A program made the position numbers and the translations under genes. A stretch of DNA of 64,000 bases from JBBDWR01 sp040902745 (lineage in GTDB: Bacteria > Actinomycetota > UBA4738 > HRBIN12): positions 18,304-82,303 of the forward strand of contig JBBDWR010000019.1 of assembly GCA_040902745.1 (NCBI GenBank). Direction: 5' to 3'. The notes beneath the pieces are model-generated. The model had not been told where the DNA came from, did not search any database, and worked only from the letters and a program-made list of their open reading frames with translations. Below are positions 15,470-23,129 of this stretch, piece by piece (within the stretch, counting starts at the first letter, position 1; every line of letters starts with the position of its first letter).

Positions 15470-16810
15470 CTAGGTGTCCTTGCGAAGTCCGACGTCTCGA
15501 ACGCCCCACACGCTCCAGGTCGGGTCGCTGCCCGCCGCGACGAACTGGACCACGTTGCGCTTGCCGTCGCGCAGGAACTTCCCCGCGATCCGGCGCGTTC
15601 GCTCGCCCGTCCATGCGCCGGGCGTGCCGGGCGCGATCGTCGCGACCCTGCGCCAGTTCACGAAGATCGACACCTCGTCCTGCTGGATGTCGAACGCGTC
15701 GTAGTCGAGCAACCAGGGCCCGCGCTTCTGGTCGGTTGTGAAGAAGACCTCCTTCGGGTGGGTCTCGTCCCTTCCCGGGATGTTACCGAGCGGGGCGTCG
15801 TAGCCGAGGCCGACCGGCATCGCGGGGGTCTGGCGCGGGTTGACGGGCAGGCGCTGCAGCAGTGCGTGGTGCGATCCCCTGGTGAGGGGGAACGTGTAGT
15901 AGCTGCCGCCCACACCGCCGAACTCGCGGAGCGTTCGCACGTACGCGCGGGTCTCGGACTCGCTGGTTTCGTCGGCGATACCCCCGATCATGTGGACCGG
16001 GAAGTCGGGGACGCCACTGGATCGGCGCAAGATCTTGAAGCACTGCGTCATGTACCAATGCACCCCGGCGGCGCCCTGCACCTTCCACGTGAAATAGGAC
16101 ATCGGCACGATCACGTCGTAGATCGACATCAGCTCGCGGTAGGGGAAGCGCGGCCAGTACCCCGTCGCGTACTTGATCCCTCGCGGCGACGGGATGATGG
16201 CGCCCAGCGGGTACATGGGACCGGCGGACGCGTACCCGTCGGCGAAGGCTCGGATGCGCTCGGACAGGCGCAGCATCCGGTCCGAGCGCTTGTCGGGATC
16301 GCGCACGATCGACGCCTCGATGTCCAGTGCGAACGAATCGAACCGATTGCCGTCGTCGGTCACGAGCTTGATCGCGGCGATCGAGCGCTTGTAGTCCATC
16401 TCCACGTTGCGGAAGCCGGGCAGGTACCACGCGACGGTCCGGATACCCCACCGGTGGGCTGCATCCAAGAACTGCTCCGTCTTGGCCCGGTACGCGAATG
16501 CGGAGTCCCTCCCGTAGTTGGAGGTCTCCAGGTACAAGGTCCGATAGCCGCGCGCGTGCATCGCCCTGACGGCGGCGGCAGGGTTCTGCCAGGACTCGTC
16601 ATAGATGTCGACCCATGTGCCGGCACCCTGATAGTCGGAGACGTCCCCCACGCGCACGGGCGCCCGCAGCAGCCGGTCCCGCAGCGCCGATGACCGGGAA
16701 CCGTGCTGGGCGCCGGAGGGCAGACCGGAGAGCACTAGGCCGGCGCAGACGGCGAGGCCGACCAGGGCGCTCAGGATCGAGGTGGGGAGGCGTCGACGCA
16801 CATGCTGCAT
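15470..16810 (-). CDS. Exported protein with a TIM-barrel-like, glycoside-hydrolase-like domain
   Basis: Secreted protein of 446 residues, family not recognised with confidence. The N-terminus is a clear signal sequence: basic residues 4-8, then a hydrophobic core about 12-32, ending near SGLPSGAQ. The middle alternates strands and helices in a TIM-barrel manner. Blocks such as YLETSNYGRDSAF, IRTVAWYLPGF, FALDIEAS and IVPMSYFTWK resemble glycosidase barrels with acidic residues at strand ends. The C-terminal 110 residues look like a beta-rich add-on domain. The start ATG 16810 has TAGGGT seven bases upstream (leaderless). The gene is divergent from the DUF885 hydrolase. Confidence 0.7.
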   Translation of the reverse strand: MQHVRRRLPTSILSALVGLAVCAGLVLSGLPSGAQHGSRSSALRDRLLRAPVRVGDVSDYQGAGTWVDIYDESWQNPAAAVRAMHARGYRTLYLETSNYGRDSAFAYRAKTEQFLDAAHRWGIRTVAWYLPGFRNVEMDYKRSIAAIKLVTDDGNRFDSFALDIEASIVRDPDKRSDRMLRLSERIRAFADGYASAGPMYPLGAIIPSPRGIKYATGYWPRFPYRELMSIYDVIVPMSYFTWKVQGAAGVHWYMTQCFKILRRSSGVPDFPVHMIGGIADETSESETRAYVRTLREFGGVGGSYYTFPLTRGSHHALLQRLPVNPRQTPAMPVGLGYDAPLGNIPGRDETHPKEVFFTTDQKRGPWLLDYDAFDIQQDEVSIFVNWRRVATIAPGTPGAWTGERTRRIAGKFLRDGKRNVVQFVAAGSDPTWSVWGVRDVGLRKDT

Positions 16811-16817
16811 CACCTCT

Positions 16818-16823
16818 ACCCTA
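16818..16823 (-). promoter_or_regulatory. TAGGGT -10 box for a leaderless exported-protein transcript
   Basis: On the minus strand TAGGGT is followed by seven bases and the ATG at 16810. On the plus strand of the same 107-base divergent region, TAAGCT at about 16841-16846 could serve the DUF885 gene, which has its own AAGGAG ribosome site. Confidence 0.5.
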
Positions 16824-16917
16824 CCCGGCGACCGCGACGCGTAAGCTGCCAGCCGCGGCTCCTTACCGTGCAAGCTGGGCCGACAACCGAAGACCTCGAG
16901 CGATCAAGGAGCACTTG

Positions 16918-18570
16918 GTGACGGAGCAGGAACGGGCCGCGAAGCTGGCCGACGACTTCTGGCAAGACCTGCTGGAGCTGGAGCCGACGCTCGGCACACA
17001 GATCGGCGACGAGCGCTACGACGACCGCCTGAGTGATCCCGGTCCCGAGGGGCGAGCGCACGCGGAACAGATACATCTGCAGGCATTGGAGCGCGCGCGA
17101 CAGATCGACCGGTCTCAGCTCGACGAGACCCATCGCACCACCCTCGACGTGCTCACGTTCGCGTGTGAGAGCCAGCTCGCGTCTCTGGAGCACCGGCTTG
17201 ACCGCCTGTCGGCTGCAAGCCACATGTGGGGACCCGCACAGCTCCTCGTCGAGCTGGGCACGACCCAACGTGTCGACACACCCGAGCGGATCGAGCGATA
17301 CGTCGATCGCCTCCGTGCGATCCCCGCCTACATGGACGCCGTGGCTGGCGTGCTGGCCGAAGGGGTCGCGAGCGGGGTCACCTCTCCGCGCGTCGTCGTG
17401 GAGCGCACCGTGGCCCAGGTCGAACGCCTGCTGCAGCTCGGCGACGAAGACTCGCCGGCGACGATGAACCTTTCGGCCGACACCGCGCCGGAGCTCCGCG
17501 AGGCCGTGGTGTCGGCGATCCGGGAGGCCGCGCTGCCCGGATACGACGTCTATCTCACCGCCCTGCGCAACTCCCTCGCGCACGCGACGGAAACGATCGG
17601 TATCGCCGACCTGCCCGATGGGCGCGCGATGTATGACGCGGTGATCCTCGAATGGACGACGGTGGCCCGTCCCGCGCAACAGATCCACGACCTCGGGGTC
17701 GCGGATCTCGCCAAGGTGCAGGAGGAGCGCCGTGCGATCGCTGCGAGCCTCGGACACGCCAGCGTCGAGGAGGCGATCGCCGCTTACGACGAGACCGGCG
17801 CGAATCGCGCGACCGAGCGCGAACAGCTCGTCCGGCTCGCCGAGGAGCAGGTTCTACGCGGATGGGACGCGGCTCCGCGGTACTTCGGCCGACTGCCCGA
17901 TCGCAACTGCGAGGTGCGCCTCGCGGAGGAGTTCCGGGAGGCCGACATGCCGTTCGCCTGGTACCAGCCCCCGTCCGAAGACGGCTCGCGCCCGGGGCTG
18001 TACTACGTGAACGCCTACGAGCTTTGCGACCGTCCACTGCATCATCTGGCCACGACGACCTACCACGAGGCCAGTCCCGGACATCACTTCCAGATCGCGA
18101 TCGAGCAGGAGTTCTCCGACCGCCCGACCCTGCGCCGGTTCGGAGGTCTGCTCTCGGGCGCCTCGTTCATCGAAGGCTGGGGGCTGTACTCCGAGCGCCT
18201 CGCCGACGAGATGGGGCTGTTCACCGACGAGTACGAGCGGCTCGGGATGCTCGACGCGCAGGCCCACCGTTCGGCGCGGCTCGTCGTGGACACGGGGATC
18301 CACGCCCTCGGGTGGCGTCGCGAGAACGCGATCGCGAAACTCGAGGAGGCGGGGGTCCCCAACACCGACGCCGAGATCGAGGTCGATCGGTACATCACGC
18401 TGCCCGGTCAGGCGCTGTCCTACAAGATCGGGCAGCTGGAGATCGAACGCTGGCGTGCCCAAGCGGCAGCGCGAGACGGCTTCTCCCTCAAGACGTTCCA
18501 CGACCGGCTGCTCTCACTCGGCTCGCTGCCGTTGCCCGCGCTCGAGCGAGAACTCGCGAACGACGCCTGA
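16918..18570 (+). CDS. DUF885 metallohydrolase
   Basis: Predicted zinc peptidase-like protein of the DUF885 family, 550 residues, no signal peptide and so probably cytoplasmic. The metal site is the family motif TYHEASPGHHFQ, a thermolysin-like HExxxGHH variant, with the third-ligand region FIEGWGLYSERLADEMG about 40 residues on. The helical N-terminal 300 residues and the C-terminal ALSYKIGQLEIERWR are typical. The GTG at 16918 is chosen because AAGGAG lies at 16906-16911, six bases before it; the open frame upstream runs antiparallel to the neighbouring gene. The substrate is unknown. Confidence 0.85.
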   Translation: MTEQERAAKLADDFWQDLLELEPTLGTQIGDERYDDRLSDPGPEGRAHAEQIHLQALERARQIDRSQLDETHRTTLDVLTFACESQLASLEHRLDRLSAASHMWGPAQLLVELGTTQRVDTPERIERYVDRLRAIPAYMDAVAGVLAEGVASGVTSPRVVVERTVAQVERLLQLGDEDSPATMNLSADTAPELREAVVSAIREAALPGYDVYLTALRNSLAHATETIGIADLPDGRAMYDAVILEWTTVARPAQQIHDLGVADLAKVQEERRAIAASLGHASVEEAIAAYDETGANRATEREQLVRLAEEQVLRGWDAAPRYFGRLPDRNCEVRLAEEFREADMPFAWYQPPSEDGSRPGLYYVNAYELCDRPLHHLATTTYHEASPGHHFQIAIEQEFSDRPTLRRFGGLLSGASFIEGWGLYSERLADEMGLFTDEYERLGMLDAQAHRSARLVVDTGIHALGWRRENAIAKLEEAGVPNTDAEIEVDRYITLPGQALSYKIGQLEIERWRAQAAARDGFSLKTFHDRLLSLGSLPLPALERELANDA

Positions 18571-18600
18571 ACCGCACGATCGAACCGAAAGGGGTTCCAC

Positions 18601-18702
18601 GTGGACGTCGAGATCTTGTACCACCCCTCCGACGCGATGGCCGTGGCCACGAGCGCGTGCCTCGGGTGGCTGATCCCCAAGCTGCCGTCCACCAACAGCT
18701 GA
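18601..18702 (+). pseudogene. 33-residue open frame resembling the N-terminus of AIM24/TIGR00266 proteins (probable remnant)
   Basis: A GTG start at 18601 follows the ribosome site AAGGGG by six bases. The peptide runs VDVEILYHPSDAMAVATS and then CLGWLIPKLPSTNS before TGA at 18700-18702. The first 15 or so residues resemble the start of AIM24-family proteins, as I recall that family (M-x-V-E-I-L-Y-x-P-S-x-A-x-A-V). The glycine-rich body that should follow is absent. I read it as the stub left by a deletion; a short leader peptide coupling translation to the SDR gene ten bases downstream is the alternative. Confidence 0.4.
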
Positions 18703-18712
18703 GGAGCTCGAC

Positions 18713-19426
18713 GTGGACCTGGGCATCGACGGAAAGGTCGCGCTCGTCACCGGCTCGTCGAAGGGTTTGGGACGCGCGTCGGCTGCGTCCCTGTCCCGGG
18801 AGGGAGCAAACGTGGTGCTGTGCGCCCGCGACGGAGCTGAACTGGCGCGCGCCGAACACGCGATGGCGGGCGAGGCACTCTCCATCGTCGCCGACGTCAC
18901 CGATCCGGCGGCGCCGCAGCGACTCGCCGAAGCCGCGGTCGCTCGCTTCGGAGGCCTCGACATCCTCGTCGCGAACGCCGGCGGGCCTCCCCCAGCGCGT
19001 GCGCTCGAGTTCGACGATGCAGCGCTCCAAGCCGCACTCGAGGCGAACCTACTGACCTCGATCCGGCTCGTGCGCGCAGCCGTCCCACACATGCGGCGCG
19101 CGGGCTGGGGACGGATCGTGCTGCTGACCTCCCGCACGATCAAGCAGCCCAACCCCGCTCTCGCACTGTCCAACACGGCGAGGACCGGTCTGTGGGCCTG
19201 GGCCAAGACGGCCGCGCAAGACCTGTTCGACGACGGGATCACGCTGAACCTCGCCTGCCCCGGTTCACACGCCACCGATCGCGCGATCGAACTCGGCCTC
19301 GAGGGCCCGATGGGCGATCCGGACCACTTCGGAGAGGTGGTCGCGTTCCTGTGCTCCGCTCAGGCCGACTTCGTGACCGGATCGGCCGTGCAGGTCGACG
19401 GCGGGGAGATCCTGGGCTTGCTCTGA
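18713..19426 (+). CDS. SDR-family protein lacking the usual YxxxK catalytic pair
   Basis: Short-chain dehydrogenase-like protein of 237 residues with a GTG start behind GAGGAG (18701-18706). The cofactor motif is VTGSSKGLGRAS, the NAG motif is VANAGGPPP, and the C-terminus is the usual GSAVQVDGGEILG. The catalytic segment reads LTSRTIKQPNPALALSNTARTG: the Ser is kept, but the position of the Tyr-x3-Lys pair is occupied by Ser-Asn-Thr-Ala-Arg. An atypical beta-ketoacyl-reductase-like SDR subgroup also shows this change. Activity may be altered, or the protein may only bind nucleotide. It is co-directional with DUF885 and convergent with the methyltransferase. Confidence 0.82.
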   Translation: MDLGIDGKVALVTGSSKGLGRASAASLSREGANVVLCARDGAELARAEHAMAGEALSIVADVTDPAAPQRLAEAAVARFGGLDILVANAGGPPPARALEFDDAALQAALEANLLTSIRLVRAAVPHMRRAGWGRIVLLTSRTIKQPNPALALSNTARTGLWAWAKTAAQDLFDDGITLNLACPGSHATDRAIELGLEGPMGDPDHFGEVVAFLCSAQADFVTGSAVQVDGGEILGLL

Positions 19427-19515
19427 TCCCGTTGCCGGCCCGGTCGGGGCTATCGACTCACGCCTCCGCCGGACGCAGCTGTGCCCGCACCGCCCCAGCG
19501 GGGAACAGAGCAACC

Positions 19516-20382
19516 TCATGGCTTGCGAGCCGACAGCAGGAGATATTCGAGCATCCCCCGGCGCCACAGGAGTTCGACCTGTCCGAGCAGCACACGACTC
19601 GCGAGCACGTGCGCGGTGGGAGCGTCCCCGTCCGCCCGTTCCAGTCGGTCGCGCACGGATGCGAGCGCCGGTGCGATCACTCGATCGCCGACGAGCCGGG
19701 TGCGGACGTCGACGAACCCCGTCTCTTCGACGGCTGAGAAGATCTCGGTCGGCGTCGCCGCCGCGGAGGCCCTCAGCCCCCACACGCGCAGCTGCGCGAG
19801 CGCCGCGAGCACCTCCGCAGGCCCCCGCGGCATCCGCAAGGTCGGGATGTCCGACATCGTGAGCACACCGCCCGACCGCAGCACACGAGAGGCCTCGCGG
19901 AAGAACCGCACACGCGAAGGGAAGTGGAACGCCGCCTCGACGCTGATCACCCCGTCGAACGACGCGTCGGCGAATGGCAGGCGCATCGCATCCGCGTTCA
20001 CGGGTGTGGCGCCGGCGTCTGCCAGCGCCCCGGCACCCGCGACGAGCTGGGACCTGGTGAGATTGAGGGCGACGAGCCGCTCCGGTCGGGCAACATCGGC
20101 GATCAGGCGATCCTGTGCGCCGAGCCCGTTGCCGACGTCCAGGACGGCTCCGCCTTCGGGAAGATCGGTCGCGATCTCGCGCACGAGCCGGCGGACAGCG
20201 ATCGGCGCCTCCTCCGGATCGCTCCCGTCTCCCTCCCACAGTCCGAGGTTCAGCCATCCCTGGTCGAGGGCGAGGAAGAAGTCCGGACCGATGCTGTCGT
20301 AGACGGTGGCAGCGGGCCGGCGACCTTGCACGAACAGACCCGCCGCGTGTCGCAGGTTGTCGGTCGTCCACGTCGTCGGCAT
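19516..20382 (-). CDS. Class I SAM-dependent methyltransferase
   Basis: Predicted methyltransferase of 288 residues. Motif I is GGAVLDVGNGLGAQD, followed by VALNLTRSQLV (motif II), NADAMRLPFADASFDGVISVEAAFHFP (post I and motif II region), and RVLRSGGVLTMSDIP. The pattern resembles sterol, sarcosine or ubiquinone-type small-molecule C-, N- or O-methyltransferases. The start ATG 20382 has a GGAAGGGAG ribosome site; a longer upstream frame reads through the divergent aminotransferase gene. Sharing a divergent promoter with that aminotransferase suggests, but does not prove, a joint pathway. The acceptor is unknown. Confidence 0.85.
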   Translation of the reverse strand: MPTTWTTDNLRHAAGLFVQGRRPAATVYDSIGPDFFLALDQGWLNLGLWEGDGSDPEEAPIAVRRLVREIATDLPEGGAVLDVGNGLGAQDRLIADVARPERLVALNLTRSQLVAGAGALADAGATPVNADAMRLPFADASFDGVISVEAAFHFPSRVRFFREASRVLRSGGVLTMSDIPTLRMPRGPAEVLAALAQLRVWGLRASAAATPTEIFSAVEETGFVDVRTRLVGDRVIAPALASVRDRLERADGDAPTAHVLASRVLLGQVELLWRRGMLEYLLLSARKP

Positions 20383-20424
20383 CGATTGGCTCCCTTCCGA
20401 CGCCAACGGTACCCTGCGGGGCAC

Positions 20425-20452
20425 AGAGCCAGAGCCAGAGCCAGAGCCAGAG
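20425..20452. repeat. Hexanucleotide tandem repeat, AGAGCC x 4.7
   Basis: Four perfect AGAGCC copies (20425-20448) and a partial fifth lie between the divergent methyltransferase and aminotransferase starts. On the plus strand they sit just upstream of a GGGGG ribosome site (about 20452-20456) and the GTG at 20461, and downstream of a TACCCT box at 20410-20415. They therefore probably lie in the aminotransferase leader. Copy-number change would alter leader length by six bases per unit. Confidence 0.85.
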
Positions 20453-20460
20453 GGGGACAC

Positions 20461-21813
20461 GTGAGCAGGACGATCGACCGCAACCGGCTGCGCGAGCTGC
20501 AGGCGAGAGAGGAGGAACGCTTCGCGCGAGCACATCCGCGCAGCCGCGAGCTGGGCGAGCGAGCCAAGGGCTCGCTGGTCGGGGGCGTGCCGATGACGTG
20601 GATGATAGCGTGGCCGGGAGGCTTCCCCCTGTTCATGGATCATGCATCGGGTGCGCGGGTGACCGACGTCGACGGACACGAATACGTGGACCTGTGCCTC
20701 GGCGACACCGGCGCGATGACGGGCCATGCGCCCGACGCGTCGACGGCAGCGATCACCCGGCAGCTCGCCCGCGGCATCACCACGATGCTGCCGACCGAAG
20801 ACGCGATCTGGGTCGGCGAGGAGCTCACGCGACGCTTCGGTCTGCCCTACTGGCAGTTCACCCTGACGGCGACCGACGCGAACCGCTTCGCGATCCGCCT
20901 GGCGCGGGAGATCACGAAGCGTTCGAAGATCCTCGTGTTCGATCACTGCTACCACGGCAGCGTCGACGAGACCGTCGCCACCGTGCGGGATGGAGCGGTG
21001 CTCGCCCGTGAAGGAAGCGTCGGGCCGCCGGTGCCACCCGCCGAGACGACGAGGGTCGTGCAGTTCAACGACGTGGCGGCCGTCGAACGGGCTCTCGCCG
21101 ACCGCGACGTCGCCTGCCTGCTGACCGAGCCGGCACTCACCAACATCGGGATCGTCCTGCCCGACGAGGGGTTCCACGCGCAACTTCGAGAGCTCACGCG
21201 GGCGACCGGGACGCTGTTGATGATCGACGAGACCCACACGATCTCGACCGGTCCCGGCGGCTACACCGCGGCGCATCAGCTGGAACCGGACATCCTCACG
21301 ATCGGCAAGCCGATCGGCAGCGGGGTCCCCGCGGGCACCTTCGGCATCTCCCACGAGGTGATGGAAGGGATGTTCGCCCAGGCCGACGCCGACTACATCG
21401 ACGGGGGATTCGGGGGAACGCTGGCCGGCAACGCGCTCTCGCTGGCTGCGATCCGCGCAACCCTCCAGGACGTGCTCACCGAGGAGGCGTTCGCCCGGAT
21501 GATCCCCCTCGCCCAACGGTGGGAACAAGGCGTGCGGGAGTCGATCCTGGCTCACGAGTTGCCCTGGGAGGTCCAGCGGCTGGGCGCTCGCGCCGAGTAC
21601 TGGTTCTCGCCGGACCCGCCGCGCAACGGCGCCGAGGCGGCCGCAGCGTATGACGAACAGCTCGCAGCCTTCACGCACCTGTACGCGTTGAACCGCGGGA
21701 TCCTGCTGACGCCGTTCCACAACATGGCGTTGATGTCGCCCGCCACTGCGCCCGCCGACGTGGACCAGCACACGGAGATGTTCGCCGAGATGGCTCGCGA
21801 ACTCGTGGGCTGA
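20461..21813 (+). CDS. Class III aminotransferase, glutamate-1-semialdehyde aminomutase-like
   Basis: PLP fold type I enzyme of 450 residues. The Schiff-base lysine is in ILTIGKPIGSGVPAG, the PLP-contacting segment is LLMIDETHTIS, and FDHCYHGSVDE and GGFGGTLAGNALSLAA are family landmarks. It resembles GSA 2,1-aminomutase-like and beta-amino-acid or transaminase members rather than HemL proper, which has a different N-terminus and normally sits with heme genes. GTG 20461 follows GGGGG and begins SRTIDRNRLREL; upstream sequence is repeat. The gene ends in a hairpin shared with the convergent oxidase gene. Substrate uncertain. Confidence 0.85.
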   Translation: MSRTIDRNRLRELQAREEERFARAHPRSRELGERAKGSLVGGVPMTWMIAWPGGFPLFMDHASGARVTDVDGHEYVDLCLGDTGAMTGHAPDASTAAITRQLARGITTMLPTEDAIWVGEELTRRFGLPYWQFTLTATDANRFAIRLAREITKRSKILVFDHCYHGSVDETVATVRDGAVLAREGSVGPPVPPAETTRVVQFNDVAAVERALADRDVACLLTEPALTNIGIVLPDEGFHAQLRELTRATGTLLMIDETHTISTGPGGYTAAHQLEPDILTIGKPIGSGVPAGTFGISHEVMEGMFAQADADYIDGGFGGTLAGNALSLAAIRATLQDVLTEEAFARMIPLAQRWEQGVRESILAHELPWEVQRLGARAEYWFSPDPPRNGAEAAAAYDEQLAAFTHLYALNRGILLTPFHNMALMSPATAPADVDQHTEMFAEMARELVG

Positions 21814-21830
21814 CCCGCTCGGATCAGCCC
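21807..21830. terminator. Hairpin shared by convergent aminotransferase and multicopper oxidase genes
   Basis: GGGCTGA (21807-21813) and TCAGCCC (21824-21830) form a perfect seven-base stem with a ten-base loop. The arms contain the stop codons of both convergent genes. There is no T run, so if it terminates transcription it is of the GC-hairpin type common in high-GC actinobacteria. Confidence 0.5.
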
Positions 21831-23080
21831 TGCACGTCGACGATCGCCATCATCCCGTGATCCTCGTGGAACAGGATGTGACAGTGGAACACGAAGGCCC
21901 CGGTGAAGTCCTGGAACGGGATCCGGATCACGACCTCCCCGCCGATCGGGATGATCACGGTGTCCTGACGTCCCACGGCGTCGTAGGGTTCGCCGTTGAC
22001 CGACACCACCTGGAAGTCGTTCACGTGGATGTGGAACGGGTGTTGCTCGGTCGAAGGGTTGCGAAGGGTCCACTCCTCCACCGTGCCCAGCTGCGGCTCC
22101 GCGTCGACCCGGTGATGGTTGTACACACGGTCGTTGATGCGGAACGTCGTCGCGCCGCCGTCTTCCTGGATCGAGAAGGTGAACCGGCGTCGCTCGGCGA
22201 TCGTCACGTCGGCGAGGTCCTCGAACGGCTGTAGTCCGTCCGAGGAGATCTCGACCGGGGCAGAGTCCGTGTCGCCCGTCACGGTGACGGAGGCGAGCGT
22301 GGTCTCGGGGTAGACCTCGAAACCCTCGTCGTACTTCCTCGTGATCAGCTCGTGCTCGCCCACGACGCCGCCCTGCACCAAGACGTCGTAGCGCTTACCC
22401 GGCGGGAGCACGAGGGAGTCGGCCTCCCGGATCTGCGAGACCGGCCACCCGTCCTCGGCGATCACGTGGAACACATGGTCGCGCAACTGCACGTCGAAGA
22501 ATGTGTCGGCCGAGATGTTGCCGATCCTCCAGAGCTCGGTTTCGCCCGAGCCCAGCTCCAGCGCCGGCTCGAGCTGGCCGTTCACGACGAGCTGCTGACG
22601 CTTGACCTGAAGATCGATCGGGATCTCGCCGTCGGAGAACCCGACCTGCTTGAGCGCGAACACCCGTTGGTCGACGTCCCGCAGAACGGCGGGGAGCAGC
22701 TCGCTGAGCCCGTCCACGATCATCATGCCGCTCATCCCTCGGTAGACCTGCTGCTCCGAGTCGCGGTGGATGTGGGAGTGGTACCAGAACGTCCCCGGCT
22801 CGTGGTCGGAAGGGATCTCGAGCCGGTAGTGCGCCGTGGTCGCCGGATCGACCACCCGGAAGATGTTGTCGGACTCGCCGCTCGGCGAGACGTGGAGCCC
22901 GTGGAAGTGCAGGTTCACCGGCTCGCCGCTGTCGTTGACCAGATCGAGCTCCACGGTGTCCCCGGGTGAGAAACGCAGCGTCGGCATGATCCGCAACGAC
23001 ACACAGCACGGACCAACGACCCCTCCGACCCATCGATCGCTCCCTCGCACCCGTTGCGTCAGAGTCTGCCCCGGCCGCAC
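21824..23080 (-). CDS. Multicopper oxidase, apparently without its N-terminal export signal
   Basis: Three-cupredoxin copper oxidase core. Copper-ligand motifs are all present: NLHFHGLH, FWYHSHIHRD, HPFHIHVNDF and the C-terminal FHCHILFHEDHGM (T1 and T2/T3 sites). Family members normally carry a signal peptide and about 30-50 residues before the strand here read as MPTLRFSPGDTV. Here the frame offers only about 30 unlikely residues from GTG 23080, or none from ATG 22987. GTG 23080 is preferred because GAGGGA precedes it. The frame shows no export signal, so the protein would be cytosolic, or a 5' rearrangement removed the signal. It lies 49 bases downstream of an MFS transporter gene. Confidence 0.75.
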   Translation of the reverse strand: MRPGQTLTQRVRGSDRWVGGVVGPCCVSLRIMPTLRFSPGDTVELDLVNDSGEPVNLHFHGLHVSPSGESDNIFRVVDPATTAHYRLEIPSDHEPGTFWYHSHIHRDSEQQVYRGMSGMMIVDGLSELLPAVLRDVDQRVFALKQVGFSDGEIPIDLQVKRQQLVVNGQLEPALELGSGETELWRIGNISADTFFDVQLRDHVFHVIAEDGWPVSQIREADSLVLPPGKRYDVLVQGGVVGEHELITRKYDEGFEVYPETTLASVTVTGDTDSAPVEISSDGLQPFEDLADVTIAERRRFTFSIQEDGGATTFRINDRVYNHHRVDAEPQLGTVEEWTLRNPSTEQHPFHIHVNDFQVVSVNGEPYDAVGRQDTVIIPIGGEVVIRIPFQDFTGAFVFHCHILFHEDHGMMAIVDVQG

Positions 23081-23129
23081 AGGTCCCTCAAGGACCCGAG
23101 CGAGGTTGGTGCATCCGGAGCAGAGGACC

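Noticed and set aside
13044..15614. Single 856-residue protein spanning the amidohydrolase and the fabI region
   Set aside because: The upstream part is an alternative frame of the fabI gene and is Arg-rich. The real start with family sequence is at 14537.
19516..21771. 751-residue protein containing the methyltransferase
   Set aside because: The first 460 residues are antisense to the aminotransferase gene. The methyltransferase starts at 20382 with a good ribosome site.
20461..21813. Calling the aminotransferase HemL (GSA aminomutase for heme synthesis)
   Set aside because: The N-terminus differs from HemL and no heme genes are near; the fold alone does not define the substrate.
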